A stretch of DNA of 64,000 nt. Origin: Crystallibacter degradans. Its GTDB lineage: Bacteria; Actinomycetota; Actinomycetes; Actinomycetales; Micrococcaceae. Numbering within the stretch: the stretch's first letter is position 1; each line of letters begins with the position of its first letter. Location of the stretch: contig NZ_JABBCH010000015.1 in NCBI RefSeq assembly GCF_012952295.1, positions 1-64,000 on the forward strand. The letters are read 5' to 3'. The translations under genes were made by a program, and so were the position numbers. Positions 54,640 through 63,475 of this stretch are shown here, piece by piece. The notes under the pieces are model-generated. The model saw nothing but the letters and a program-made list of their open reading frames with translations. It was not told the DNA's origin and did not search any database.

Positions 54640-55521
54640 GTGCCTGCCACCAAAGACCGCGCCGTCCGCCATGCCCTCAAGCTCCACTCCGGGGAAGTAG
54701 CCTACTGGGAGTACCCGGCCCAGACCCCCAACGGTAAATCCGACATTATGGTGGTTCACGGCTTCCGTGGCGACCACCATGGTCTGGAGCTGGTCGCCCA
54801 GTCGCTCCCCGGGCACCGGATCCTCTCCCCTGATCTGCCCGGTTTCGGCGCCTCCGTACCGTTCTCGGGGCGCCGGCACAGCGTGGAAAGCTACGCGGAC
54901 TTTGTGGCGGACTTCGCAGCTGCTCTGGAACTCGGGCCGGACACCGTTATCATCGGCCATTCGTTCGGCTCGATTGTCGTCAGCCATCATCTGGCGGCGC
55001 GCCCGGGTTCGTTCCGGGCAGCCGTGCTGATTAATCCGATCAGCGAACCCGCCCTCAAAGGCCCGAAGGCGGTGGCTTCACGGCTCGCCGAGTTCTACTA
55101 TTACCTCGCGGCAAAGCTGCCCGGAAAGCCGGGAATGCGCCTCCTTCAGCACCCGCTGATTGTCCGGGTCATGAGCATCATGATGGCCAAGACCAGGGAC
55201 CGGCAGCTGCGCCGGTACATTCATGGACAGCACGACGCCTACTTCAGCGCCTTTGCCAACCGGGATGTGGTCCTCGAAGCGTTCCGGGCCTCCATTTCCC
55301 ACGACGTCCTCGAGGTCGCTCCGCAACTGGAGCTGCCGGTGCTCCTGATCGCGGGCCGGAAGGACGATCTGGGCTCGGTGGACAGCCAGCAGCAGCTGGC
55401 GGCGCAGCTGCCGGACAGCCACTTGGAAATAATCGACGGCGTGGGCCACCTCATCCACTACGAGGCGCCGGATATCGCGGCGGCCATGATCAGCGAGTTC
55501 CTCGAGGGGCTGGAGCGGTGA
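54640..55521 (+). CDS. Alpha/beta hydrolase
   Basis: A 293-residue serine hydrolase: oxyanion segment VVHGFRGDHHGLE (about 32-44), nucleophile IGHSFGSIVVSHHLA, acid in AGRKDDLGSVDSQ and His in DGVGHLIHYEAPD. It resembles esterases and epoxide-hydrolase-like enzymes, substrate unknown. The GTG start is 3 bp after the aldo/keto reductase stop, and its TGA overlaps the glycosyltransferase GTG (GTGA), so the three genes are one translationally coupled unit. Confidence 0.85.
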   Translation: MPATKDRAVRHALKLHSGEVAYWEYPAQTPNGKSDIMVVHGFRGDHHGLELVAQSLPGHRILSPDLPGFGASVPFSGRRHSVESYADFVADFAAALELGPDTVIIGHSFGSIVVSHHLAARPGSFRAAVLINPISEPALKGPKAVASRLAEFYYYLAAKLPGKPGMRLLQHPLIVRVMSIMMAKTRDRQLRRYIHGQHDAYFSAFANRDVVLEAFRASISHDVLEVAPQLELPVLLIAGRKDDLGSVDSQQQLAAQLPDSHLEIIDGVGHLIHYEAPDIAAAMISEFLEGLER

Positions 55522-56600
55522 AGCTTGTCATCGACGCCCGTTATACGCGCACCGACCAGCTGGACGGCATCAGCCGCTACGGTTCCAATCTGATCGCGTC
55601 TGCCTCAAAACTGGCCGAGGTGCTTATGCTCATCAACGACGAACGGCAGCTGCAGTTCCTGCCCGCCGGTGTCCCGTGGGTCAAGATCAACAGTCCCCTC
55701 TCCCCTGCCGAGCTCCTCGTGGCGCGCCGAATCAATAAGCTGGGCGCCGACGTCGTTTTTTGCCCCATGCAGACCATGGGCAGCTTCGGCAGGCGCTACG
55801 GCCTGATTCTGACCATCCACGATCTGATCTATTACCGCCACCCCAAGCCGCCGGGATTTTTGCCGCTGCCGGTCAGGCTGCTGTGGCGGGCTTACCACAA
55901 GGCGTACTGGCCGCAGCGCCTGCTGCTCAACCGGGCCGACACCGTTGCGACCATCAGCCGGACCACCCGCTCGCTGTTGCAGCAGACCCGGCTCACCCGG
56001 CGCGAGGTCCGGATCGTTTCCAACGCCGCCCAGCCGCTGGGACCACCGCGGGATCCTTCGGCGGCCGTGGGCAAGGACCTGCTCTACATGGGCTCCTACA
56101 TGCCCTACAAGAATGTGGAGACGCTCATCGATGCGATGGCGCTGCTGCCCGGCTACCGGCTGCACCTGCTCAGCCCCATCCAAGCGCCAAGGCGCGAAGA
56201 GCTGACGGACCGCGCGGCGGATGCAGCACAGCTGGTGTTCCGCAACGGGGTTTCCGACGGCGACTACCTGCACCTCCTGTACAACGCCTCCGCACTGGTC
56301 ACGCTGTCCAGGGACGAAGGCTACGGGTTGCCGCTCATCGAAGCCATGGCCGCCGGAACGCCCGTGATCGCCAGTGACATTCCCATCTTTCGGGAGGTCG
56401 CCGAAAATGTGGCGCTCCATGTCGATCCGGACGACCCGGAGGCCTTCGCCGCCGCCGTTCGGGAGTTGGAGGATCCCGAACGGCGGCATCGTGCCTCCGC
56501 CGAGGGCGTGCTACGCGCGGCGGAGTATGACTGGGACAGCTCGGCAGCGCAGCTGGTTGCGGCGGCCGAAGAGCTGCTGGCCAGGCGCCGGGCGGGCTAG
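55518..56600 (+). CDS. Glycosyltransferase family 4-type
   Basis: A 360-residue GT-B glycosyltransferase. The N-terminal domain begins KLVIDARYTRTDQLDGISRYG, and the C-terminal donor domain has LLYMGSYMPYKNVETLIDAM and the sugar-nucleotide motif SRDEGYGLPLIEAMAAGTPV, split here, with the conserved Glu pair. It transfers a sugar from a nucleotide donor to an unknown acceptor, probably in the cytoplasm. Its TAG stop is part of the CTAG shared with priA. Confidence 0.9.
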   Translation: MKLVIDARYTRTDQLDGISRYGSNLIASASKLAEVLMLINDERQLQFLPAGVPWVKINSPLSPAELLVARRINKLGADVVFCPMQTMGSFGRRYGLILTIHDLIYYRHPKPPGFLPLPVRLLWRAYHKAYWPQRLLLNRADTVATISRTTRSLLQQTRLTRREVRIVSNAAQPLGPPRDPSAAVGKDLLYMGSYMPYKNVETLIDAMALLPGYRLHLLSPIQAPRREELTDRAADAAQLVFRNGVSDGDYLHLLYNASALVTLSRDEGYGLPLIEAMAAGTPVIASDIPIFREVAENVALHVDPDDPEAFAAAVRELEDPERRHRASAEGVLRAAEYDWDSSAAQLVAAAEELLARRRAG

Positions 56601-58723
56601 AGCAGGTCCAGGCCGTCGCAGCGGACCTGGACTGGTTCCGCCAGCCGCTTGGCGGAGACGGCCGCCTTCCTGGCCCGAAGGGCTCCGGTCACGGTATTCC
56701 CCTGCTGATAGCTGAAGAACAACAGCAGGCGGTGGTGTCCGGCCGGGGCCGCATAATTGTCCAGCTCCGTGGGACCCACCGTACGAACGTCGCCCGGTAG
56801 TTCCAAACCGGACATAAACGTTTCAATTCCGGCGGCCGGCCCGGTAATGGCTGCGATCCTGAGCGCGGGAGGCAGCTGCAGTTCACGCCGCAACGCGAGC
56901 TCCCGTGATGCGGCCCCGGCTGGATCCCAACGCACTAGCTGCCCGACAACCGTGTCGTGGTCAGCGGTGATCACCACTGTCCCGCCCTCGGCTGCCGGGC
57001 GGACCAGCGATGCGGCCGTGAACCAGCGGCGCAGGGCATCTTCGGGAGCGCGCAGGGACTCCCTGCTCAGCAGCGAGTTTCCGTCCAGCAGCAGGGCCGC
57101 GGCATATCCGCCGGCCACCGCCGGCTCCGCCCCGGGCGTCGCCACCACCACCGCTTTGCCGGCCTTGACAGTGGCCTTCACATGATCACCAGCCGAAGAG
57201 ATGACTGTCGCCCCGGGAAAGGCCCGGCCAAGCTCCTCTGCGGTTCGGGACGCTCCGATGACCAGTGCCCGCAGTCTGCCGGAACCGCAGACACCGCAGC
57301 GCCAGTCCGCGGCGAGCCGGCCGCACCACCGGCAGGTCAGCGCAGTTCCGTGACCGGCTTGTCCGAGCGGCCCTTGGCATTCGGTGCAGCGGGCCGGTGT
57401 ACGGCAGTCCTGGCAGGCCATGGCCGGTGAGAAGCCTGTACGCGCGACCTGTACCAGGACGGGTCCGTGTTCGAGCCCTTCCCTGGCTGCCCGCCACGCC
57501 GCCTGCGGAAGCCTGGCGTGGCGCAGCAGAGGATCGCGTTCCTGCTGGAACGTGTCGGCGGTGTTGACTACCCGGGGTGTGAGTGCACGCAGCGCCGGCC
57601 GGTCAGCTTGCAGCGGCTGTGCCCAGCCGGTCTCAACAAGCCGCTGGCTTTCGGTACTGCGGGCAATCCCGGCCAGCAGGGCCGCGCAGCCGGTTTGCTC
57701 CGCGCGCAGCAGCAGGACCTCGCGCGTGTGCTGGTAGGGGGCGCGCTGTTCGACGTACAGATCATCGCCGTCGTCCCAGATCGCCACCAGGCCCAGCTCA
57801 CGGACCGGTGCGTAGGCCGCCGACCGGGTTCCGATCGCCACCTTGACGGTGCCGTGCAGCAGTTTCAGGTAGTTCCGGTAGCGCGGGGTCGGACCGTCAT
57901 CGGCGCTCAGCCGGACGAACGCCTCGGCACCGATCGTTGCCTCGAGCGCCTCTCCCAGCAAGTCAAGATCCTTGGCATCGGGGACAACTACCAGGGCACC
58001 GCGTCCGCTGGTCAGCGTCGCCGCCACCGCCGCAGCCAGCTGGCGCGTCCACGATGCCGGCCCATAGGACTTGTGGCTCGAAAGCACCGCCCGGGGCGAC
58101 TCCCCGGCGGCCAGATGGGCCAGAAATGCCGCAGCGCTGCGGTAGCCGGCAAAGCATGCTGCCGGGTCCGCAGCATCTGCTGGCACGTTGTCCGCGCCGG
58201 CTTCCGGGCCCGGCCCGTCCGTCCCCCGGGGCTCTTCCGCTGTCGGTGCTCCGGGCATGAGCCACCCTGCTGCCGCGAACTCCTTGTCTACCTTGGCCAC
58301 CCGCGGCGGAATGGCAGCGCGGATGACGTCGCTCAGCGTACCGGCATACCGCCCGGCCAGCGCGCCCGCCAGCTCCAGCAGCTCCGGAGTCAGGACCGGC
58401 TGGGCGGACACTACTTTCGCCAGCGGGCTGAGCCGGACGCCCTCGGCGGCTTCGGCCTTGCGCCCGATGATGTAGCCGCTGATCTCCTGCCCGCCGAAAC
58501 GGGCTTTGATGCGTGCTCCGGGGACCGCCTCCGCGGCGGTCTCCTGCGGAACCAAATAGTCAAAAACGCGGTCCAGATGGGGCACCGCGGATTCGATCAA
58601 GACTTCGGCCACCGGGTTTTCGCCGGCCGGCACGGTGGCGCCGCGCGGTTTGGCAGGCGAGGCGAATCCGTGCAGCAGCGACAGCTGGACGGCCTCGTCC
58701 CGGGGGGCTGATCCGGCTGACAC
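56597..58723 (-). CDS. priA: Probable replication restart protein PriA
   Basis: PriA binds stalled forks for replication restart. The 708 residues show the N-terminal DNA-binding domain (about 38-130; RVFDYLVP, ARIKARFGGQEISGYIIG) and eight-Cys zinc region CQDC, CTEC, CRWC, CGVC at about 430-480. The helicase P-loop, GxTGSGKT in most bacteria, is replaced by SHKSYGPASWTRQL, so ATPase activity is doubtful, as is typical of actinobacterial PriA. GTG at 58723 is 7 bp after the metK stop; longer starts overlap metK. Convergent with the glycosyltransferase. Confidence 0.9.
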   Translation of the reverse strand: MSAGSAPRDEAVQLSLLHGFASPAKPRGATVPAGENPVAEVLIESAVPHLDRVFDYLVPQETAAEAVPGARIKARFGGQEISGYIIGRKAEAAEGVRLSPLAKVVSAQPVLTPELLELAGALAGRYAGTLSDVIRAAIPPRVAKVDKEFAAAGWLMPGAPTAEEPRGTDGPGPEAGADNVPADAADPAACFAGYRSAAAFLAHLAAGESPRAVLSSHKSYGPASWTRQLAAAVAATLTSGRGALVVVPDAKDLDLLGEALEATIGAEAFVRLSADDGPTPRYRNYLKLLHGTVKVAIGTRSAAYAPVRELGLVAIWDDGDDLYVEQRAPYQHTREVLLLRAEQTGCAALLAGIARSTESQRLVETGWAQPLQADRPALRALTPRVVNTADTFQQERDPLLRHARLPQAAWRAAREGLEHGPVLVQVARTGFSPAMACQDCRTPARCTECQGPLGQAGHGTALTCRWCGRLAADWRCGVCGSGRLRALVIGASRTAEELGRAFPGATVISSAGDHVKATVKAGKAVVVATPGAEPAVAGGYAAALLLDGNSLLSRESLRAPEDALRRWFTAASLVRPAAEGGTVVITADHDTVVGQLVRWDPAGAASRELALRRELQLPPALRIAAITGPAAGIETFMSGLELPGDVRTVGPTELDNYAAPAGHHRLLLFFSYQQGNTVTGALRARKAAVSAKRLAEPVQVRCDGLDLL

Positions 58724-58730
58724 GCTGTTC

Positions 58731-59942
58731 TCAGGCGTTGAAGTAGCTGCGCAGTGCCTCGGCCCGGTCCGTGCGTTCCCAGGTGAAGTCCTCCTGCTCG
58801 CGGCCGAAATGCCCGTGCGCCGCGGTCTGCAGGTAGATGGGACGCTTGAGCTGCAGGTCGTTGATGATGCCCAGCGGCCGCAGGTCGAAGATTTCCTGGA
58901 CTGCGTCTGCAATGCGCAGCGGATCGACTGTTTCGGTGCCGAACGTCTCCACATAAATCCCGACCGGCCGGGCCATTCCAATGGCGTAGGCAATCTGGAT
59001 TTCGGCCCGTCGGGCCAGGCCGGCAGCCACTACGTTCTTGGCCACCCACCGCATGGCGTACGCTGCCGAGCGGTCGACCTTGGACGGATCTTTGCCGCTG
59101 AACGCGCCGCCACCGTGGCGGGCCATGCCGCCGTAAGTATCCACGATGATCTTGCGTCCGGTCAGTCCGGCATCCCCCACGGGGCCGCCGATGACGAACT
59201 CTCCGCCGGGGTTCAGGATATGGCGGACGTCGGAAACATCCAGGTTCGAGTTGGCCAGCACCGGCTCAATGACGTACTTGGACAGATCCTTCCGCAGGTG
59301 GTCCAGATCCACCCCGGCTTCGTGCTGGCTCGAAATGACCACGGTGTCAACGGAGACCGGCTTGTCGCCGTCGTATCCTACGGTGACCTGGGTTTTGCCG
59401 TCAGGCCGCAGATACGGCAGTGTGGCGTCCTTGCGGACTTCCGTCAGCTTTTCCGAGAGCCGGTGCGCCAGCCAGATCGGTGCCGGCATGAACACTTCGG
59501 TCTCGTCGCTGGCATAGCCGAACATGATGCCCTGGTCGCCGGCCCCCTGGGCGTCATAGTCGTCCTGCTGCGTGCCCTCGCGGCCCTCCAGCGAATTGAA
59601 CACGCCGGACGCGATGTCCGTCGACTGCTGGCCGATGGACACGGAGACGCCGCAGCGTGCGCCGTCGAAGCCCTTGTCGGAAGAGTTGTAGCCAATGTTC
59701 AGGATGGTCTCGCGGACAATCTGCGGGATCTCAACATAGCCCTGGGTTGTCACTTCGCCGGCCACATGGACCAACCCCGTTGTGGCGAGTGTCTCCACGG
59801 CGACACGCGAGTCCGGGTCTTCGCGGAGCAGCGCATCAAGAATGGCGTCCGAGATCTGGTCGCAGATCTTGTCCGGGTGCCCTTCGGTGACGGACTCGGA
59901 GGTAAAAAGCCGCAGGGGGGAAGCAGAAGAAGTCACAGACAT
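58731..59942 (-). CDS. metK: S-adenosylmethionine synthetase
   Basis: MetK makes S-adenosylmethionine from ATP and methionine. The 403 residues carry [18 protein letters not shown] (N-terminal, about 19-36), the ATP-binding hexapeptide GAGDQG in [13 protein letters not shown] (about 130-142), and the P-loop [19 protein letters not shown]. Length is normal. It lies 61 bp after coaBC; that gap is too short for a SAM riboswitch, so it is probably in the operon. ATG start. Confidence 0.97.
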   Translation of the reverse strand: MSVTSSASPLRLFTSESVTEGHPDKICDQISDAILDALLREDPDSRVAVETLATTGLVHVAGEVTTQGYVEIPQIVRETILNIGYNSSDKGFDGARCGVSVSIGQQSTDIASGVFNSLEGREGTQQDDYDAQGAGDQGIMFGYASDETEVFMPAPIWLAHRLSEKLTEVRKDATLPYLRPDGKTQVTVGYDGDKPVSVDTVVISSQHEAGVDLDHLRKDLSKYVIEPVLANSNLDVSDVRHILNPGGEFVIGGPVGDAGLTGRKIIVDTYGGMARHGGGAFSGKDPSKVDRSAAYAMRWVAKNVVAAGLARRAEIQIAYAIGMARPVGIYVETFGTETVDPLRIADAVQEIFDLRPLGIINDLQLKRPIYLQTAAHGHFGREQEDFTWERTDRAEALRSYFNA

Positions 59943-60003
59943 ACCTTACTTGGTCTTAAGCCGCAGCTGCCGCGCCTGTCAACAGGCGGCGGGGGCGGAA
60001 TGG

Positions 60004-61230
60004 TCAGGAGACGAGCTCCGCGGCCACCCGTTCGATGATGGCCCGGGCCACGGTGTCCTTGCTGCCGGTCGCCACCTGCGGGTCAGCGCCGGAGTTGTCC
60101 AGAATGCTGATGGCGGTTTGGTCCTGGCCGAACACCAGATCCCGGCCCACCTGGTTCAGCACGAGCAGGTCGCAGCCCTTGCGGGCCAGCTTTTGGCGGG
60201 CGTAGCCCAACACGTCGCTGCTGCTGTCCCCGGTTTCAGCGGCAAATCCGACGATCAGCTCCGGGCCTGTTCCGTTGTCGCGCCGAACCTGCACAATTTC
60301 CTGCAGGATGTCCGGGTTGCGCACCAGGGTGATGACCGGATCCGCGGCGTCGTCGCGCTTCTTGATCTTGGTTTCAGCTGCCTCCGCCGGCCGGAAGTCA
60401 GCCACGGCAGCGGCCATAATAACGACGTCGGCACGCGCCGACGCTTCAAGCGTCGCCGTCCGCAGCTGCAGGGCAGTTTCCACCCGCGTAGTCTTGACGC
60501 CCTCCGGCGGAGCAACATCCATATGGGCAGCGACAAGTTCGACCTCGGCGCCCGCGGCCGCTGCGGCGCGTGCCAGCGCGACGCCTTGCTTCCCCGACGA
60601 GCGGTTGCCCAGGAAACGCACCGGATCCAGCGGTTCGCGGGTTCCGCCTGCGGTAATGACCACCCGCTTGCCCAGCAGCATGGTGGTGCCGGCAGCCGCC
60701 CGGCTTTCAGCGAGCTGCCCAAGGGCGAATTCGAAGATTTCCTCCGGCTCCGGCAACCGGCCGGGCCCGGTGTCTTTGCCGGTCAGCCTGCCGACGGCCG
60801 GTTCCATGACGAGGGCGCCGCGGCCGCGCAGGGTGGCGATATTGGTTTGCGTTGCCGGATGCTGCCACATTTCGGTGTGCATAGCCGGCACGAAAACCAC
60901 CGGTCCCCTGGCCATCAGGAGCGTATTGGTCAGGAGATCATCGGCTAGGCCCGCGGCGGCACGGGCAAGAACGTCCGCGGTAGCCGGGGCCACCACCACC
61001 AGGTCAGCGTCCTGGCCCAGCCGCACATGGTTCACGGTATCCACCGCATCAAAAACGGTAGTAGACACCGGCTGGCCGGAGAGTGCTTCCCAGGTGGCGC
61101 GTCCGACGAACTTCTCGGCGGCCTCGGTCGGAACCACGGTGACCTGGTGGCCGGCTTCCTTAAACAGCCGGAGCAGGGATGCGGACTTGTAGGCGGCGAT
61201 ACCGCCGCCTACGCCTAGAATGATCCGCAT
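60004..61230 (-). CDS. coaBC: Bifunctional phosphopantothenoylcysteine decarboxylase/synthetase
   Basis: CoaBC carries out two steps of coenzyme A synthesis. The 408 residues have an FMN-dependent CoaC decarboxylase domain (about 1-180; RIILGVGGGIAAYKSA, PATADVLARAAAGLADDLLT with the catalytic region, PAMHTEMW) and a CoaB synthetase domain (about 190-400; ITAGGTREPLDPVRFLGNRSSGKQG in parts, AAVADFRP). ATG start. Downstream of rpoZ in the conserved gmk-rpoZ-coaBC-metK-priA order. Confidence 0.96.
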   Translation of the reverse strand: MRIILGVGGGIAAYKSASLLRLFKEAGHQVTVVPTEAAEKFVGRATWEALSGQPVSTTVFDAVDTVNHVRLGQDADLVVVAPATADVLARAAAGLADDLLTNTLLMARGPVVFVPAMHTEMWQHPATQTNIATLRGRGALVMEPAVGRLTGKDTGPGRLPEPEEIFEFALGQLAESRAAAGTTMLLGKRVVITAGGTREPLDPVRFLGNRSSGKQGVALARAAAAAGAEVELVAAHMDVAPPEGVKTTRVETALQLRTATLEASARADVVIMAAAVADFRPAEAAETKIKKRDDAADPVITLVRNPDILQEIVQVRRDNGTGPELIVGFAAETGDSSSDVLGYARQKLARKGCDLLVLNQVGRDLVFGQDQTAISILDNSGADPQVATGSKDTVARAIIERVAAELVS

Positions 61231-61266
61231 TCCTGCTCCGTTACCGTGTTGAGTTGTTGCCTGTTA

Positions 61267-61530
61267 CTACTCTGCAGCCGGTTCGGCCGGCTTCGAAACC
61301 AGCAGGCCCTCGTTGATCTCGCGCAGGGCGATGGAAAGCGGCTTCTCGTTCAGCTTGGTGTCCACCAGCGGGCCAACGTACTCGAACAGGCCCTCATGCA
61401 GCTGCGAGTAGTAAGCGTTGATCTGGCGGGCGCGCTTGGCACCGTAGATCACCAGGGCATACTTCGAGTCCGTCGTTTCCAGCAGGGAGTCGATCGGCGG
61501 ATTAATGATGCCTTCGAGGTTAGTCGACAC
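61267..61530 (-). CDS. rpoZ: RNA polymerase omega subunit
   Basis: The 87-residue omega subunit helps assemble RNA polymerase by clamping beta prime. Family marks are [28 protein letters not shown] in two parts and [15 protein letters not shown]. The GTG at 61530 has GGAG 9 nt upstream and gives the usual start STNLEGI; a longer frame to 61599 overlaps gmk and is rejected. Operon member between gmk and coaBC. Confidence 0.95.
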   Translation of the reverse strand: MSTNLEGIINPPIDSLLETTDSKYALVIYGAKRARQINAYYSQLHEGLFEYVGPLVDTKLNEKPLSIALREINEGLLVSKPAEPAAE

Positions 61531-61579
61531 GTATTCTCCAAAAAATTCTGTAGGTATCTGCTTCACTGACGGTGGCGGT

Positions 61580-62161
61580 CTAACGCGGGTTCGGTACAAG
61601 CCCCATCAGCGAAACAAGCTCTTCTGCCGCCCGCCGGACATCGTCATTTACGACGGTGTGGTTAAATTCGGATTCGGCAGCAAGTTCCAGTTTAGCGGTT
61701 TCCAGCCGTTGCTGCTGTTCCTCGGGCGTTTCTGTGCCGCGGCCCACCAGACGGCGGACCATTTCGTCCCAGCTGGGCGGCGCCAAGAAGACGAAATTGG
61801 CCTCCGGCATGCTGTCCTTCACCTGGCGGGCGCCCTGCAAATCAATCTCCAGGAGCACCGATTTCCCTTCGGCCATCGCCTGCTCCACGGTGCGCCGGAT
61901 GGTGCCGTAGCGGTTGCGCCCGTGGACCACGGCCCATTCGAGCATGTCACCGTCGGCTACCATCCGGTCAAATTCCTCGGCGGCAACGAAATAATAGTGG
62001 ACCCCGTCCACCTCGCCGGGGCGCGGTGCCCGCGTGGTCGCGGATACCGAAAGCCAGACCTGCGGGTAATGGTCGCGGATGAAGGTGGAGACGGTTCCCT
62101 TGCCGACAGCGGTGGGGCCGGCCAGGACGGTGAGGCGGGGTTTATCAGACATGCTTTCCAT
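61580..62161 (-). CDS. gmk: Guanylate kinase
   Basis: Gmk phosphorylates GMP to GDP. The 193 residues include the P-loop [12 protein letters not shown] (about 14-25; Ala-Val in place of the common Ser-Gly), [20 protein letters not shown] (GMP-binding) and the lid [23 protein letters not shown] at 62161, with MSDKPR at 62152 as an alternative. It lies 12 bp after mihF, the usual actinobacterial order. Confidence 0.95.
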   Translation of the reverse strand: MESMSDKPRLTVLAGPTAVGKGTVSTFIRDHYPQVWLSVSATTRAPRPGEVDGVHYYFVAAEEFDRMVADGDMLEWAVVHGRNRYGTIRRTVEQAMAEGKSVLLEIDLQGARQVKDSMPEANFVFLAPPSWDEMVRRLVGRGTETPEEQQQRLETAKLELAAESEFNHTVVNDDVRRAAEELVSLMGLVPNPR

Positions 62162-62173
62162 CTGTTGCAGGAT

Positions 62174-62491
62174 CTATTGTGATTCCAGAAGTTCGATCAG
62201 GGCCTTGCGCTGGTGCACGCCCAGACCCCGGACCCGCCGTGTGGGGGCGATTCCAATGCTTTCCATTATGGCTGCTGCCCGGACCTTGCCGATGCCAGGC
62301 AGCGCCTCAAGCAGTTCAACGACCCGCAGCCTGCCGATCGATTCAACGTTCTTCGCCGTATCAATGACCTCTGCCACGCTGACGCGGCCGTCTTTGAGTC
62401 TGGCTTTGATCTCGGCCCGCTCGGCTCTGGCCGCGGTGGCTTTGTTTCGGGCTGCAGTGCGTTCAGTGTCCGACAGCGGTTTCAGGCTCAC
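62174..62491 (-). CDS. mihF: Actinobacterial integration host factor (mIHF)
   Basis: mIHF is a nucleoid protein that bends DNA, found only in Actinobacteria and unrelated to proteobacterial IHF. The 105 residues end with a helix-two-turns-helix DNA-binding domain: LRVVELLEALPGIGKVRAA (about 58-76) and APTRRVRGLGVHQRKALIELL. The GTG at 62491 has GGAGAAG in front and gives the family start SLKPLSDTERTAAR; another GTG at 62503 is in frame. It lies next to gmk, a diagnostic actinobacterial pairing. Confidence 0.95.
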   Translation of the reverse strand: MSLKPLSDTERTAARNKATAARAERAEIKARLKDGRVSVAEVIDTAKNVESIGRLRVVELLEALPGIGKVRAAAIMESIGIAPTRRVRGLGVHQRKALIELLESQ

Positions 62492-62611
62492 AGGCTTCTC
62501 CACATCGTATCGCTGGCCGCAGCCGCGGCTAGGAAGTAATCAGCTTGCACTGAACCTATCCGCTAGCGCCCGGGAAAATCAATCCTCCCAGGAGCCCGAT
62601 CCCTGTAGAGC

Positions 62612-63475
62612 TCAGTCCGCCAGCATCGCCCGCGTGCTGTCGACCGCCGAACGCAGGGCCTGCGGGTCCGGTCCGGCCTTGAGGATATCCCGGCTAGAGG
62701 TCCCCAGCACATTGCCGTAGGCCCGGCCGAAGGTGCGGCGCAGGTCCGCGCCGGTGGCGCCCTGCGCGCCGAGGCCGGGCGCCAGGACCGGACCGTTGAG
62801 CGCGGCCAGGTCCAGGCCCAGCTGCGCGGGCGCGTCGGCAACCGTGGCACCCACCACGAGGCCGACGGATCCCAGCGTCCCGTCGCGGCCCGCGGCCGCA
62901 TTGTCAGCGGACGCGGCCCGCACAATCCGGCGGGCAACGGAATCCGCGCCGCCGGCATGCTGGACGCTTGCGCCTTCGGGATTCGACGTCAGGGCCAGCA
63001 CGAACACGCCCCGCCCCGTTCCGGCAGCCAGATCAAGTGCCGGCCGCAACGACTCGTAGCCCAGGTACGGGCTCAGCGTCACGGCGTCCGCGGCCAGCGG
63101 CGAACCGTTCGCAAGCCACGCGTGGGCGTACGCGGCCATGGTGGAACCGATATCGCCGCGTTTGGCATCGGCAATAGTCAGCACCTTCGCCGCCGCAGCG
63201 GCGGCGAGGAGCTTCTCCAAGGCCGCGAGGCCGCGCGAGCCGTGCCGCTCGAAGAGCGCCACCTGCGGCTTGAGCGCGGCAACGCCCTCCCCCACCGCCT
63301 CCAGAACGGTGAGCGAAAAGCGTTCCAGCCCATCGGCGTCGTCGTTCAAACCCCACGACTCCAACAAGGCCGGATGCGGATCGATGCCCACGCACAGCTG
63401 TCCGTGTTTCTGCATGGCGGCCCGCAGCCGCGTTCCGAAGGACGCGGCAGGTCCGGAAGCGGTGGCGTCAGGCAT
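62612..63475 (-). CDS. pyrF: Orotidine 5'-phosphate decarboxylase (type 2)
   Basis: PyrF makes UMP from OMP, the last step of UMP synthesis. The 287 residues fit the longer type 2 family: LCVGIDPHPALLESWGL (about 27-43), FERHGSRG, and the catalytic DAKRGDIGSTMAAYA with the Asp-x-Lys-x2-Asp set (about 103-117), then PYLGYESLRPAL. Start ATG at 63475 overlaps the carB end by 8 bp, so it is coupled to carB in the pyrimidine operon. Confidence 0.96.
   Translation of the reverse strand: MPDATASGPAASFGTRLRAAMQKHGQLCVGIDPHPALLESWGLNDDADGLERFSLTVLEAVGEGVAALKPQVALFERHGSRGLAALEKLLAAAAAAKVLTIADAKRGDIGSTMAAYAHAWLANGSPLAADAVTLSPYLGYESLRPALDLAAGTGRGVFVLALTSNPEGASVQHAGGADSVARRIVRAASADNAAAGRDGTLGSVGLVVGATVADAPAQLGLDLAALNGPVLAPGLGAQGATGADLRRTFGRAYGNVLGTSSRDILKAGPDPQALRSAVDSTRAMLAD

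Noticed and set aside
59943-60003. SAM riboswitch upstream of metK
   Set aside because: The gap is only about 60 nt, lacks the needed helices, and metK appears to be within an operon.
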